Shown here in pieces: positions 1 through 11,254 of a DNA stretch of 64,000 bases. This DNA comes from Enchytraeus crypticus (Eukaryota > Annelida > Clitellata > Enchytraeida > Enchytraeidae): positions 200,001 to 264,000 of the forward strand of contig CAJHZI010000369.1 of the NCBI GenBank assembly GCA_905160935.1, read 5' to 3'. Each line of letters begins with the position of its first letter. The first letter of the stretch is position 1. Under the pieces are notes generated by a model. That model made no database searches, was not told the origin of the DNA, and saw only the letters and a list, made by a program, of their open reading frames with translations. Made by a program: the position numbers and the translations under genes.

Positions 1-111
1 AAGAGAGCGAAAGAGAAAGAGTGAGTAACAATGAAAAGCGAGATATAATAATGATAGTAAAATGTTGCTATAAACGTTTGAGAAAAAATGATTGTTAGAA
101 AATTAAATGTA
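1..111. other. Unassigned left edge
   Basis: AT-rich sequence that begins with a short purine-rich (GA) stretch. No coding exon or repeat family is recognised. Confidence 0.4.
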
Positions 112-245
112 AGGTTGTGGATATAATACCACGACATCGAACCGATTTTTTTGCTATATCCGTAGTGGAGCACCGCTTTTGACTTCCCTGAAATTGCCTT
201 ATGGCGAGGAACCGGACGTTAAATTCTTATTGATTGATTGATAAT
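112..245 (+). repeat. SINE-like repeat family C, (ATTG)n-tailed
   Basis: The copy contains CCTTATGGCGAGGAACCGG, then ACGTTAAATTCTTATTG and a short (ATTG)n tail. The same module recurs inverted at 13430-13520 and 63420-63500 and forward at 46950-47040. The 3' part resembles families D and E (GAGGAAAC-GACGTTAA). The 5' part has no obvious tRNA boxes. The non-autonomous retroposon interpretation is inferred from copy number and the microsatellite tail. Confidence 0.65.
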
Positions 246-724
246 TATTTTTTAGTCTACCAACTCTGTAATTTGAACATACTAAATATCTCATAGTAAC
301 GATCATTTAATCTACGTGTAATAATCTATGGATGAAGTTAATTGAATTAATTAATTTCTTGTTAACACCACTATGCCAATTCGAGCGATACTCAGTTCGC
401 AGATTTGCGGCCTGGGACAGAATCTCGCATTTTTTAAGGTTGTGACTGCAATGAATATCAATAGGAATTTTCCAAACGAGTTTCGGTAAATAAGTTGACA
501 TCCGGTTCGTTTGTATGAAAATCAGCTATACTCTCTGAAATTATTGGCGCGTTTTCAATTTGGTTTCCGGGATAAGTAAATTGTATGCTTCATTAAGATT
601 AGGATACTGCTACCAATGCACTAAATAATGGAATAATTTGAAAAAAACTATGAAAGCGAAATATATTTACTTTGCAGTACATTTTAATAGCAGTAACAAA
701 CTTAAATAATTAGATAATAAACTC

Positions 725-870
725 ATAATCATCATCATCATCATCCCTTGAATCCCAATTTAGCCAGGGTCGGGATACGAATAGACTATTTTCCATTCGT
801 TTACGTTTTTGTAGCAATTTCTGGAGCCTAGGCGCTCACCAACCGAAACCCCTTTCTGACACGATTTCAT
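725..870 (-). repeat. SINE-like repeat family A, 5'-truncated, (GAT)n tail
   Basis: Read on the minus strand it contains the body TTGGTGAGCGCCTAGGCTCC, then AGAAATTGCTACAAAAACG, then the end shared with the RTE LINE at 19972-20563 (CCCGACCCTGGCTAAATTGG ... CAAGGG) and a (GAT)n tail. About 18 other copies lie in the window. The 5' head is missing here. Confidence 0.8.
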
Positions 871-957
871 TCTAATTAGATAATAAACTAATAATTGAAT
901 TTTGATAAATCAATAATAAATTTAATATGCTGTATTAAAGCAAAAGGCAAAAAAGCT

Positions 958-1018
958 AATGTTAATGTCAGTTTCCTCACTCGAAAGCGATGTCAGTGAC
1001 GGTCGAGCCCAGGATCTC
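958..1018 (-). repeat. tRNA-derived SINE family E, 3' fragment
   Basis: Minus-strand match to the family E 3' module (CGCTTTCGAGTGAGGAAACT then GACATTAACATTAGC). Compare the longer copies at 10480-10625, 21589-21731 and 48480-48665. The match stops at about 1018, next to a candidate exon. Confidence 0.65.
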
Positions 1019-1030
1019 AATGAAGTTACA

Positions 1031-1057
1031 ATGCCTCAAATTAATATGACGATGAAG
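1031..1057 (+). CDS. Candidate first coding exon of the SLC1 transporter
   Basis: An ATG opens a nine-codon stretch (M-P-Q-I-N-M-T-M-K) followed directly by a consensus donor, AAG|GTGAGT. It ends in phase 0, as required by the first certain transporter exon at 21760, which starts with a whole codon. SLC1 transporters usually have a short, poorly conserved N-terminus, so a tiny first exon is plausible. Against it are the 20.7-kb gap and a position right beside a SINE fragment. No homology supports it; only phase and splice signal do. Confidence 0.2.
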
Positions 1058-1354
1058 GTGAGTATATTTTGGCTTCTAAGATGATTTGATATTGCTTTCT
1101 TCGTTTTATGGTAATTATCCTATAGTTGCAGTGTTCTCTAGTGTCTGAGCCCCATCACGGTGTGATTTTTATATTTTGTTTGATATTAGACTATTGGGCA
1201 ACTTCGTTCTAGGCATGTGTATTTTAATATTTTGTAAACAATTGTATTAATTAATTAATTATTAAGTAAGGACTTTGCAATTTGTGCTAATTATTAATTA
1301 ATAAAAGTATTTTTTGATAATTATTAGTAATTATTTCTTCTTCTTATTATTGAT

Positions 1355-1402
1355 TGGTCTCGACCCCACTTAAACTGGGATTCACCGGATGATGATGATG
1401 CT
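1355..1402 (+). repeat. Family A / RTE 3'-end fragment
   Basis: Short copy of the shared LINE/SINE end (CGACCCCACTTAAACTGGGA, then GATGATGATGATG). Confidence 0.6.
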
Positions 1403-1518
1403 TATTAGTAATTTATTACTGGCTGTTAATTGCGCAAGCGATTTATTAACGTCAATGAAGAAAAAATTTGGCGATTGTTTTAATTAAAATGCTGATATAC
1501 TGAAAAGTACCCATACTA

Positions 1519-1686
1519 CTACTTACTGTAGGCTAACATAGGCTACTTACTGTAGGTTAACATAGGCTACTTACTTTAGGCTAACATAGGCTACTTACTG
1601 TAGGCTAACATAGGCTACTTACTGTAGGCTAACATAGACTACTTACTGTAGGCTAACATAGGCTACTTACTGTAGGCTAACATAGG
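1519..1686. repeat. Minisatellite, 7 units of 24 bp
   Basis: Seven head-to-tail units of CTACTTACTGTAGGCTAACA + TAGG, exactly 168 bp, with only a few substitutions between units. Low divergence suggests recent expansion or homogenisation. No coding role is seen. Confidence 0.95.
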
Positions 1687-2689
1687 AGTACTTTGCTTCG
1701 CGATGGCTCTTCATCGGCGTTGAGTTACGTTTGTTTACTATCTCACTGAACTAGCTATTTATAATTGTCAGTTAAGTATTATAAATTACTGCCTAAGTAC
1801 TGTTATGTATGTTTTCTTTACAATTCTGTGGTTAGTGGTCTCTCTTTGATCACAACCTGTACTAAGGTTTTTACGGTGGACAGATATGTGACATTATGCC
1901 TAATAGTCCGGTAGAAATAGCTTGGAACCTTTAACTGAGTTGCTTCCTGACTCTGTAGTGATATGTTATGAGTTACGACATTGTATCTCAAGTGTTATCA
2001 TGGGCCTATTATCTCTGTATGATCTTTAACTTTATTTAAATATCAGGAATTTGAAAATCTCGGGTTTAGCCGTGAGTAAATAAATATAGGTGGAGATTCA
2101 CGACGTGCTACTATCATCCTCGACAACATCGAGCCTTATAAAGGCCTAACCTAATCAGATGAACAATTATAAAATCGTTAAAATATATTTTATCTGTTGA
2201 ATCGAAACTTTCGGAGGTGTAAAATAGTTAAGTGATTGTGAGATAGTGGGTAATGGTAACGGAATGTTTTTACTCATAGTCATAATTTTTTACTCTTGTT
2301 TACGTTGAATCACTGCAAAATGCATGCGTTCATTTTTTGCATATCGTGCATTGCATTCCTCTATTCAACTTACAGCATGTATGCTAACACGCAATTAGAC
2401 TATTTTATAAGGATATTTTCGTACGGCAATATAATTTCGTATGGAAATGTAAACCTTAGCATGCAATGCAGTGCCTGAAGTAGAGTAATTTACATGTTTA
2501 CATGCTGCAATCCAGTATACCTAAAATTATGATTATCATGACTAAACATTACATAGAATTTATGATTCCATACATCTTTAAGGATAGTAGTGGTATGGTT
2601 TAGTTTATACTTATGGATATCTTTAATTAGAAATAATATAATTATATATGAAATAATGCAATTATATATTATACTGCATATTTATAAAT
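1687..2689. other. Non-coding, no recognised feature
   Basis: AT-rich single-copy-looking sequence. Short ORFs here have no recognisable domain and no splice context. Possible intron or upstream region of the transporter gene if exon 1 lies near 1 kb. Confidence 0.4.
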
Positions 2690-2785
2690 CATCATTTTAA
2701 TTATCATACAATCTTGAATTCCTGTTTAACTAGAGTCGGGATTTTTAAACTTTCCCGTTCGTTTTATAAAATGTCTGATACTGAA
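2690..2785 (-). repeat. Family A / RTE 3'-end copy, degenerate
   Basis: Minus-strand copy of the shared end (CCCGACTCTAGTTAAACAGG) followed by a decayed GAT-type tail. The opposite end breaks down after the AACGAATGG-like segment. Confidence 0.6.
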
Positions 2786-3024
2786 TGTCTAAAAGCCTTA
2801 TCTATAATAGTGAGCATGCGTAACCGGTATTTGCAAAAGATGAATTTTATCAGTTATACAGACAGGTTTCTCAGTACTATACACCATAATTTACAATTTT
2901 TCTTGTGATGTTATCATGATAGTGGTAGAGCCTGTGGTACATGTATAATCTATCAGATTTTCATCTGCTGAGTAGTTGATACTTGATTCAAATCCTGATT
3001 TACTGCTTCACTGATATCCTGCCA

Positions 3025-3185
3025 TCCTTATCATCATCATCATCATCGTCATTATCATCATCATCATCATTATCATCATCTTCTTCTTCTTCTTCATCCT
3101 ATTCTTCTTATTCTTCTTCTTCGTCTTCTTCTCCCCTTGAATCCCAGTATAACTTAGGTCGGAATACTGATATTCTGCCAAATTA
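3025..3185 (-). repeat. Family A end with long (GAT)n/(GAA)n tail
   Basis: About 100 bp of (TCA)n and (TCT)n on the + strand abut the reverse complement of the family A end (CCTTGAATCCCAG ... GGTCGGAATAC). On the minus strand this is an element end with an unusually long mixed microsatellite tail. The serine-rich ORF across it is an artefact of the tail. Confidence 0.7.
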
Positions 3186-4049
3186 AAAAAATTGTAGTCC
3201 TTTTTTCATTTTTGGTCTACCTCTATTTATCTGTGCTTTTATGAAATGCATTATATTTTTATACACTACTATGCGATCTTTCACTTTTGCTAGTCAAAGG
3301 GAATTTAGCCAATTTTTCGCTATGATAACTCCGCCTAATACATTTCCTAACTAATGTTTGTTCACTATGTTTACTCAAGTCCAACAGTGTCTTACTTTGC
3401 TCTTTTTAACTGGTCTGTTTGAATATTTACACTGAGAAATTAATATTAAACTATCGGATATCATAGAATCAGCTAGAAGAGATGCAGTACTATACTAAGA
3501 AGCCTTGATACTGTTATTCAGCTAGGTTAATTAGATACTAATTTACAATAAAATTTACAATAAAACATACTTCGAGGAGGAATCTTATAGACCTGCTACT
3601 TGAATATAGAAAACAAGAAAGAGACTTTATTAGCAATCATTTATAAAATATGCATTTTCTAAAATTCAGTCTATGTATATTGGAATCGTTAGGAGAGTTA
3701 AGAGGAGAGAATATCGTAAATCGTGTCTAGTGTGTCGTCTATTCATCTCTTTGTGTGTCAGAAATTTTTTTTTCCGGTTGGATTCAGGAGACTCTTTAAT
3801 ATAGCACTACTGAAAACTGCGCGCATTCTTAAAGTAGACTAATGCAGATATGGCTCGGGTCGGTAATGTTGCATGTGTTTCATACGGCGCTTATAAAAGT
3901 TAATTTAGACCCTAGCCACTGTATATTAAATAAATAATATACAGTGATTTTACTAATAATCATGAAGAGGAAAAGGAGGAAATTAATTAATTTCACAACA
4001 TCTCCTGCGTATGACATGTGTGTAACTAAACGAAATAAAAAATAATGTT
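3186..4049. other. Non-coding, no recognised feature
   Basis: AT-rich sequence without a recognisable exon, RNA gene or dispersed repeat. Confidence 0.35.
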
Positions 4050-4116
4050 ACATGATTTAAAGACCCACTCATACTCTTGTATGTGGAAATGATTTATCTG
4101 CCAGTAGGCAGTGCAC

Positions 4117-4147
<31 letters not shown>
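4050..4147 (+). mobile_element. LINE-B 3' end with (AG)n tail
   Basis: Ends in CTGCCAGTAGGCAGTGCACT followed by AAGAGAGAGAG. This is the same 3' terminus as the coding LINE-B fragments at 42375-43150, 45765-46130, 47065-47460 and 54285-54775. Upstream, GATTTAAAGACCCACTCATA matches the 'DDLK..HSY' end of the LINE-B ORF at 54600-54640. Confidence 0.7.
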
Positions 4148-4150
<3 letters not shown>

Positions 4151-4654
4151 CAGTATAGTGTGGAGAAGCGTCCGTATACTTGAGTTGAGAACGCGTTAAG
4201 TGAAATACCTGCCTAAAGTAATCAACACACCGTACATCAACTTATCGCTTATTTCTAGTCATAAAATTCTGACAGCAACTAGCGCCCCGTAATGCGAAAT
4301 GTTGATGTCTGAAATTGACTTCAAGTTCGCTCTGAACTGAAATATTTACACAGTAATGCGTTTTGTGCCTGGAAATTCTGTTGTTTAAATTCCGTATGGT
4401 TACACACATGTCATACGCATGTGCAGTAGAGTTTCCTTTCTTATGGTTGCTAGGTTGTAGTTTTCGTTATTTCTTCCTTTTCCCCGCTATGGTTATAGTA
4501 ATCGTTGCCTGTTATTCATTTGTATCATCTAACCATTTATGTATATTTTATATATTTATATGTATTGTATATGTTTGCATATCTAACATCCAAACGTATC
4601 AACTATTATGTATGGTCAACTTTTTCTTCGATATTGTAACGGAACACACATTAC

Positions 4655-4900
4655 AAACATTACAGTGAAACGATCAACTACGTTGATATCTATCTCTTTT
4701 AGTAGCAAATGTTAAATCCGTCAGGCAATTTATTCCATTTTCCGTCTAACCAGTCCATTGAACGTCCGATATTTTACTCTTAGATCAGCGCGACCGTTAT
4801 TCGAACCCATGAGAGTTCAATGCAACTTAGTCCTCTTTCATTTAAAACTTCATGACGTTAACTACACCTCTAACCACTGCGCTATTGAGACATTCGATAT
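4655..4900 (-). repeat. tRNA-derived SINE family F
   Basis: Minus strand: TAGAGGTGTAGTTAACG (A-box region), GGTTCGAATAACGG (decayed B box), the GAGTAAAATATCGGACG middle segment and GTGAAACGATC-type end. The best copies are 35040-35275, 55250-55475 and 15218-15450. Confidence 0.75.
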
Positions 4901-6064
4901 TTAACAATTACTAATTAATATTTAATATATTTATTCACTATTTAAAATATTTAATAATAATTGAGACTAATTGTGATTATGCGTGTGATACTTGTCAACA
5001 ATACTATTGCGATATCGTAACGGAACACACAAATTTACTCATGTTTCACATGTTTACACATGTTCACACATGTTCACACATATTTCACATGTACGCGCAT
5101 GTTCAGTGTGATCACTAGAGGTTGGTATTTATGCGTCTTTGACATCGTCTTCGAATATTAACGAACGGTTAATTGACATTAAACTGTGTAGTTTTGCTGT
5201 TACTTTATTTCTTAAAAATAATAAAAAATTATTAAATTAAATGTTTAATTTTATTCAATACTGAAGGTAATTGTCGAACCGTAATCTACAATTGCATCTA
5301 CTTCAGTTTTTTCGCAGCAATTTTTATAACTTTATGAAGAAAATTTGATATCATATCAAACTTATACATAGCAAGAGCGCTACTAAAGTCTAAATTCTTG
5401 ATATGCACCTATCTCAAAGTTTTATGACGCAACATGATAGGAAGAGTTAAAAGGTTGCACTTGGTTATCTCTTTGGGCGATATAGTGATGAAAAGCTTTT
5501 CTTTATGAACTCCGGAGACTTGATTTCGCAGTCTCGGATATTATAAAAATTGTGCAACCAATATCGATGTTAGTGACGATGTAGTAACTACTACGTTCTC
5601 GTCTTCTGTAGACGATCTCGTTCGATAATCTTAGAGTCGTCACTTTACAAAAAATTAGGAAATAAAATAATTTTACTGTGATTTGTTTTTGCCTTCCTCA
5701 GTAACTACATTAGTTGACTCTTACAGAATTAATGCAATATCTGGTGTATCAATTCTTATGTCTTTAGAATTTTAGGATTTTTAGAGGAGAGAATACGGCG
5801 TCAGAGCGTTCGATTCTGATTCAAATAGCCTGATTTCAAAGCCCAGAACTGTCAGATTACAATGGATTTTCCCTTGGAATCGTAGAAGATTAATCATGTA
5901 GCGAAACTTGCTGTCAGTTGCCACATTAAATAGCAAAGATACGATTAACTATGGAAAGGATTAATAACTATAACCCGTCAGAACCTGTAAAGCAGTCACA
6001 AATGAGTCCTAAACGAGCTTGTGAGTGCTTTCTGACCCAGTGCTGTTATAATTATTATTTCTTC
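4901..6064. other. Non-coding with a small CACATGTT-type tandem
   Basis: At 5035-5110 a short degenerate tandem of ACATGTTCAC-like units occurs. Nothing else is recognised. Confidence 0.4.
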
Positions 6065-6165
6065 TTCAGTAGTACGCGCCTAGGCTCCAGAGACTGCTGC
6101 AAAATTATCTAAACCCGATCCTAGTTAAACTTGAATTCTAGGGAATAAGATGATGATAATTATTT
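6065..6165 (+). repeat. SINE-like family A, 3' part
   Basis: GCGCCTAGGCTCCAGAGACT, then the RTE-shared end (CCCGATCCTAGTTAAACTTG), then GATGATGATAAT. Confidence 0.7.
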
Positions 6166-6919
6166 ATTCCTCAGTATAGTTGTACTTTTATATCTCACTT
6201 TATCTATTCAGTTATCGGTCGGTTGAAAAACACGGTTGCTATAGGGACATAAGCGGCCATTAATGGTATAAATTTTCTTTCTAATTAATTACTCTGATGG
6301 ATTTTGTTCTCTAAGCAGCATTTTAGTTGCTTTAGGAGAGTCAAATTGCTGTCTGTGGAGTCATTATAAACAATTCATATGTCTTCCGCTAAATTAAGAA
6401 ATTAAAACGCTTCTAAATTTGCAGACTCATTAGTTTATTTCAAATGTATTGCTTCTAATGTAAAAATGTACTATATGAGCTGCAAAGCATTAAATGTTAT
6501 TGCGCTTACATGAAGAACGTTGTGAAATATTTGAAAACCGTTTCTGATGATAGTAGTACGAATTATTAATAATTACGTTACACAAATTATCGGGATTTTT
6601 AATAATATTGCAATAGTATAATATCATTGCTGCAGTAATATTATTCATATTATTTATTAATTAACACAATCATAATATTATAGTAGTATGTTAATGGTTA
6701 TATGTTATATGAACGGGTGTTACATGTTTGTGTGGAGTTTGTGGTGTAGAACATGCTTGTACTGTTGGTTTTTTAACTATCTACTAACCGAATCTGATGA
6801 AGACAATGCTAAATTATCTCAAATCTAAAAGCTCTTCGTACGCTCCGAAAAAGCTAAATTAAGAAGTAACATATTCACAGCATGGTTTGTTCGTTGTTAG
6901 AGTTCTTTGTTAAAATGGC

Positions 6920-7081
6920 ACTGATTGTCTCAATAGCGTAGGGGTAGCTTCGTGAAGTTGACAGATCCTGAGGTCAAATGACAGATCCTGAGGTGAATTG
7001 AACCCTCATGGGTTCGAAACCCAGCCTCGCTGATCTGAGTGTTTCACTGTACTGGTTATACCGTATAAATGGACTCACTGT

Positions 7082-7085
<4 letters not shown>
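6920..7085 (+). repeat. tRNA-derived SINE family F with internal duplication
   Basis: A box GTCTCAATAGCGTAGGGGTA and B box GGGTTCGAAACCC are both recognisable. The segment ACAGATCCTGAGGT occurs twice in tandem, a short internal duplication. It runs into a (TA)n/(GT)n tract at its 3' end. Confidence 0.75.
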
Positions 7086-7178
<93 letters not shown>

Positions 7179-7206
7179 GTAGGTATGTATATATATATAT
7201 ATATAT
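7084..7206. repeat. Compound microsatellite (TA)n(GT)n(TA)n
   Basis: About 40 bp of AT, about 55 bp of GT and about 25 bp of AT repeats. The right part is the insertion site of the TA-target transposon at 7212. ORFs across it on both strands are low-complexity artefacts. Confidence 0.95.
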
Positions 7207-7211
7207 ATATA

Positions 7212-7994
7212 CAGGGTAGTCCAGAATAAATGAAACTACTGTGAAGGCCAATACCTTTAACACTTTTAATCTAAACGTCTTACTTAATACATTAAATTAA
7301 ATAACATTCTCTTTGCTATTCATTTGCTAAATATCTAAGAGATACTACTACATATGTTTGAGAAATTATCATTAGTCGCCGATTTGCAATTTTCAATGAT
7401 ATTGCGCGAAAACTGAGGGAAGAAAAAGAATTTAACATTATGTGCGTTATGCCTCAACTATTTCAGAAAGCGTATTGCAGTTTCTATCCATGTTCTAAGT
7501 GAATTGAGAATTAATTGAACTATTGTTCAATGTGTCCACCATGCGCCCGAATAACTGCATTCACCCGCTGGGACCACTGACCAATTTGTCGAGTCCACGA
7601 GTGCCTAACTAATCTCTGGGTCCAGCGGAGAACATTGACTGTTGCAAATGTTCAACGTCGTGTATCGGTGCACGATAAACTAATTGCTGAAGACAATAGT
7701 AAACAATCGAATAGTAAATCAGGGGGAGGGCTGTTAGGTGGCCAGTTCTACGGTTCAATAAATTCAGGCAGGTTTACTTTCATACAGGCGATCATATGAC
7801 ATGAAAAACATGAAAGCTACATATCGGCGACTAATGATAATTTCTCAAACATGTGTTATAGTATCTCTTAGATATTGAACAAGTTAATAGAAAAGAGAAT
7901 TGTCTTTGATTTAATGTATAAAGTAGGACGTTTGAATAAAAATTGTCAAAGTAATTAGCCTTCAAAGTAGTATCATTTATTCTGGACTACCCTG
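7212..7994 (-). mobile_element. Tc1/mariner-superfamily element, internally deleted, 172-bp TIRs
   Basis: Terminal inverted repeats start CAGGGTAGTCCAGAATAAA and extend 172 bp on each side (7212-7383 and 7823-7994), with moderate divergence between arms. TA dinucleotides flank both ends, as expected for this superfamily. On the minus strand the centre encodes broken transposase C-terminal remnants: a W-P-P-N-S-P-like segment (7700-7750) followed by V-N-A-V-I-R-A-H-G-G-H and a stop near 7540. These resemble the 'WPPxSPDLxP' and 'GGHxE' ends of DDE transposases. The catalytic core is missing, so it is non-autonomous. It is embedded in (TA)n DNA on both sides. Confidence 0.85.

Positions 7995-8069
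<75 letters not shown>
7995..8069. repeat. (TA)n microsatellite
   Basis: About 70 bp of uninterrupted AT repeat adjoining the transposon at 7212-7994. Confidence 0.95.
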
Positions 8070-8072
<3 letters not shown>

Positions 8073-8115
8073 ATCATCATCATCATCTTCTTCCATTGAA
8101 TACCCAGTTTTATTC
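8070..8115 (-). repeat. Family A end fragment
   Basis: (TCATCA)n with CTTCCATTGAATACCCAGTT: a short minus-strand copy of the shared LINE/SINE terminus. Confidence 0.5.
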
Positions 8116-8431
8116 ATAATGATACAACTAGTGTTTCTTAATAATTATTAATTAATTAATAATAAATTCGTAATTCGTAATTATATAATAATTAAAAATT
8201 TAAATAATATTCATCATTTGAGCGCACCATATGCTTTTTTGTTTAATGAACGGATGATCCTGTAGAAATGGGATTACCTGCTAATCTCTCTATCCAGGAA
8301 ATTACATGCGCAATTCAAGAGCTTCTGCTGGAAAAATAATGTTTTACAATTGCGCACAGTTTACACAATGCTACTCGTGCTTATGGGTTCGTTGTGTACG
8401 ATTATACATAGAGGTGCGCTAATCGTGTATG
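8116..8431. other. Non-coding, no recognised feature
   Basis: AT-rich, with TTAATTAATAA-type simple sequence at the left. No gene seen. Confidence 0.35.
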
Positions 8432-8437
8432 TCTCTT

Positions 8438-8469
<32 letters not shown>

Positions 8470-8510
8470 GTGTTTTGCTAAGTGGCAGGTTCAATGTAGG
8501 CCTATATTCT
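8432..8510 (-). repeat. Family B / LINE-B-type end with (AG)n tail
   Basis: Minus strand: TTGAACCTGCCACTTAGCAA then AACACTAGAGAGAT and (AG)n. Same terminus as family B and LINE-B, with a variant AACACTAG instead of GTGCACTA. Confidence 0.65.
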
Positions 8511-9210
8511 TTAGTTTTCAGAATGGGGAATGTGTGATCCAGACTCAAAATGTGACAGGTTGCTGTGATATTAATTATAATTAATTATCTGATATCCTAG
8601 ATACTAATGTAGGCCTATGGTGCAATTTTGGTTCAGCAAAATTCACATTGTTACACTCTTTCCGCCATTGTATGAATGTATAATGAGTCTGTAATCATAA
8701 TACAGCTCTCGAACTAATTGATTGTAAAGCAGATTTTAAATTAGAAACTGTCGCATGTTCTACGATGCAATTTGTCGTATTCGACGTGGATAAAGATGTA
8801 ATTACAGCTACTGGCTTGTAACTTCCAGACATTGTGGTCAGAGCATCAAAGGTTTTCATTAGGATTGGAATCATTTCAGCTCATCATCCAAATTACTACA
8901 TCTAACGATGATAGCGCAGTATGAAACTTCACAAATCAGACGAATAACAGCAGCAGCAGCAGTCTAATCAATAAGGATGGCCATTAATATTTATTAGTCT
9001 ATTTCACTATCTGCGGGTTTTCTAAATAAAAACTGCAGAAAATAGCGATGTTTAGTTCCCATTCACCTCATGCATTTTTTATTTTATTTCACAAACCAAA
9101 TGTGTATACAGGAAATAAACTTGTGACAGAAATGTCAAATATACAAAGTTTCTAGCATTATCATATATATACGCAAACGTTGTGATAATATATAGTACAT
9201 TTATGACAAT
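8511..9210. other. Non-coding, no recognised feature
   Basis: AT-rich with a short (GCA)n run near 8948. No gene or repeat family identified. Confidence 0.35.
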
Positions 9211-9310
9211 CTCTCTCTTAGTGCACTACCTACTGGCAGGTCCATGGTATATAACGCCTCCACGCTTCTCTGTCTTCCGCATTCCTCTTCATGTCCACAC
9301 ATGACATGTC
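9211..9310 (-). mobile_element. LINE-B 3' end
   Basis: Minus strand: GAGGAATGCGGAAGACAGAG, then GCGTTATATACCATGGACCT, GCCAGTAGGTAGTGCACTAA and GAGAGAGA. This is the end of the LINE-B ORF plus its (AG)n tail. Confidence 0.7.
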
Positions 9311-9394
9311 TAAACATTTGATTTGTGTGTCTTACACACACTAATATCAATATATAATTTATATTTGTATTTATAATCGTGTTGTGTGTGGGAC

Positions 9395-9625
9395 TCTGGG
9401 TTACTGAACAATAAACCAAACGTGAACTGCACGTGTCGTAAAACGTAATCAAGCACTAAGGTCCAAACCAACGTCAGAGAGGGCATTTAGTTTAAAAGTG
9501 TCTAGACTCCAGAAATTGCTACCAAAGTTTTAAAGTCCCGACCATAGTTAAATTGGGATTCAAAGTAAGAAGAAGACGAAGATGGTGATGATAACGAAGA
9601 CAATGATGACGATAATGATGATAAT
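9395..9625 (+). repeat. SINE-like family A, near full length
   Basis: Head GTTACTGAACAATAAACCAA, ACTGCACGTGTCGTAAAACG; body AAGGTCCAAACCAACGTCAG and CTCCAGAAATTGCTACC; RTE-shared end CCCGACCATAGTTAAATTGG; tail of GAA/GAT triplets. It continues into (TA)n. One of the most complete copies of the head-body-tail structure. Confidence 0.8.
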
Positions 9626-9669
9626 ATATATATATATATTATATATATATATATTTATTATTATTTTTC

Positions 9670-9711
<42 letters not shown>

Positions 9712-9748
9712 AATTAATACTAATATTTACTATTATAGTTAATATTAA

Positions 9749-9801
<53 letters not shown>

Positions 9802-9845
9802 CATGTATATATATATGTAGTTATTAATACTAATATTTATTATTA
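9625..9845. repeat. (TA)n tracts with TATTATTAATA spacer duplicated
   Basis: Three AT tracts separated by near-identical spacers (TTAATACTAATATTTATTA, TTATAGTTAATATTAATA) repeated at 9712-9755 and 9822-9870, i.e. a larger tandem duplication of tract plus spacer. Confidence 0.85.
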
Positions 9846-9869
9846 TAGTTAATATTAATATTTATTATA

Positions 9870-9924
9870 GTAATATAACGTTGTTCAGTTAGCCAGAAAT
9901 TTGTACTAAGTTTAGAATTAGGTT

Positions 9925-9955
<31 letters not shown>

Positions 9956-10479
9956 CAACAACAATTGGAGTGCTACTGTCATCAATGATAATAGCGAGCA
10001 CTATTGAGACAAAATTAAGCCGGCTAGCAAAAAGAGGGTCCAAAAATAGTGCAACTTCCAAAATCCAAAAAATCAGTCCAAAGTATAGTATAGTCAGAGA
10101 CAGTTTAGCTGAAATTCGAATCCTGTCATTCAGCTTATCATTTAAAAGCTATTCCAACTTGGCCATCCAATTACTACAGTCTAACTGATAGTTAAGGTTA
10201 TCCGCAGGTTTGTTTAATTTTATTCATCTGCTGATTGTAATGGGTACAGAAATTCTTGAGACATCTGGGTGAAATATTAGACTAAAGGTCGATGTTTAAT
10301 CTCTATTTATTGCCGCTAATCTGTTTGTGTTAAATGGCTGTTTTAATGCTGTTTAGTGTAACTGAACAGACAAGGTTCAAATTGCTTTGAAATTACAGAT
10401 TTCTTTTTATCATAGATGTATGCCCGCGGGCATATCCTTTTACATTTGAGCAGTTACCTTAGAGTACAGCTAAATTTTA
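9870..10479. other. Non-coding, no recognised gene
   Basis: Contains a short (ATA)n/(ACA)n run at 9928-9963. TTGGAGTGCTACTGTCATCA near 9965 reappears at 49346 (GAGTGCTACTGTCGTCCACG), so part of this is an unclassified dispersed repeat. Confidence 0.4.
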
Positions 10480-10625
10480 TAAAGTAGCAAAAGCCAATGT
10501 TAACGTTAGTTTCCTCACTCGAAAGCGATGTCTGTTGACTGGCGAGCCCACGATTTGAATCCCGCACATACTGATCCGCGGTTGAATATCTCACACTGGC
10601 TGAACCTAGTGACGATTTAATTACT
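10480..10625 (-). repeat. tRNA-derived SINE family E
   Basis: Minus strand: ATATTCAACCGCGGATCAGT, B-box-like GGGATTCAAATCGTGGGCTC, 3' module TCGAGTGAGGAAACTAACGT then TAACATTGGCTTTTGC. The A-box side is decayed. Confidence 0.75.
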
Positions 10626-10639
10626 TATTACACAGTTAC

Positions 10640-10700
10640 ACATACAAGTTTCCCGACCCTGGTTAAACTGGGACTTAAGGGAAGATGATGATGATGACCC
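10640..10700 (+). repeat. Family A / RTE 3'-end fragment
   Basis: TTTCCCGACCCTGGTTAAAC, TGGGACTTAAGGGAAGATGA and further GATGATGA. Confidence 0.75.
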
Positions 10701-10859
10701 ATACAAGTTTCATCCCCATTCCTATGTCTTTAAACGCGTTTTAGCTCGACTGTGCTTAGATCTTTCTGTGTTTACTGAAACTGTTGATAACATAGCGTAT
10801 AGATTTTATAAACACAGGGCTATTCTAGGGTTTGCTGTATGAACATTACTTATCCTTTC

Positions 10860-11120
10860 CACTCTCACTCTCTTTATAGCGTTATTCAAAACGGTAGGTC
10901 CAAAATACACATTTCTGCTGCAGTTTGCTTTCGCTCTCGTTAATAGCATTCCATTGAACAATAATTCAGTTGATTCCTGTCAAAAGGCTAATCATTTACG
11001 AAACCTTAAATGTAGTCTTTAGATTGGAAAATATGGGTTCAGAGGTGATTTCACGTAGTCTTTATATGTTCCTTCTTAGTCGGCTCGTTCATTTTTCAAG
11101 TGTCCTTTTCTGTAGCGATT
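10860..11120 (-). repeat. Family B relic, degenerate
   Basis: Contains, in the orientation seen in 53561-53776 reversed, pieces such as ACGGTAGGTCCAAAATACAC, TTCGCTCTCGTTAATAGCAT and TATGGGTTCAGAGGTGATTT that match the family B body (GGCAGGTTCAAGGTACAT, CTCCATAAGAGCACTCC, TATGGCTTCTGAGGTGGTTT). Strongly diverged. Confidence 0.5.
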
Positions 11121-11254
11121 CAGGCTAAATGAATAGTCATATATTTTGTTAAATATAGCACACTTATTTACACAATTCATCACAAGACCGGCTTTAATTT
11201 AGGACTTTACTTCTTCTTAGTACATTTCCTTTGCAGACTGGTCTGGATGAATTG

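Noticed and set aside
2983-3186. Serine-rich small protein
   Set aside because: Encoded by the (TCA)n(TCT)n tail of a family A element.
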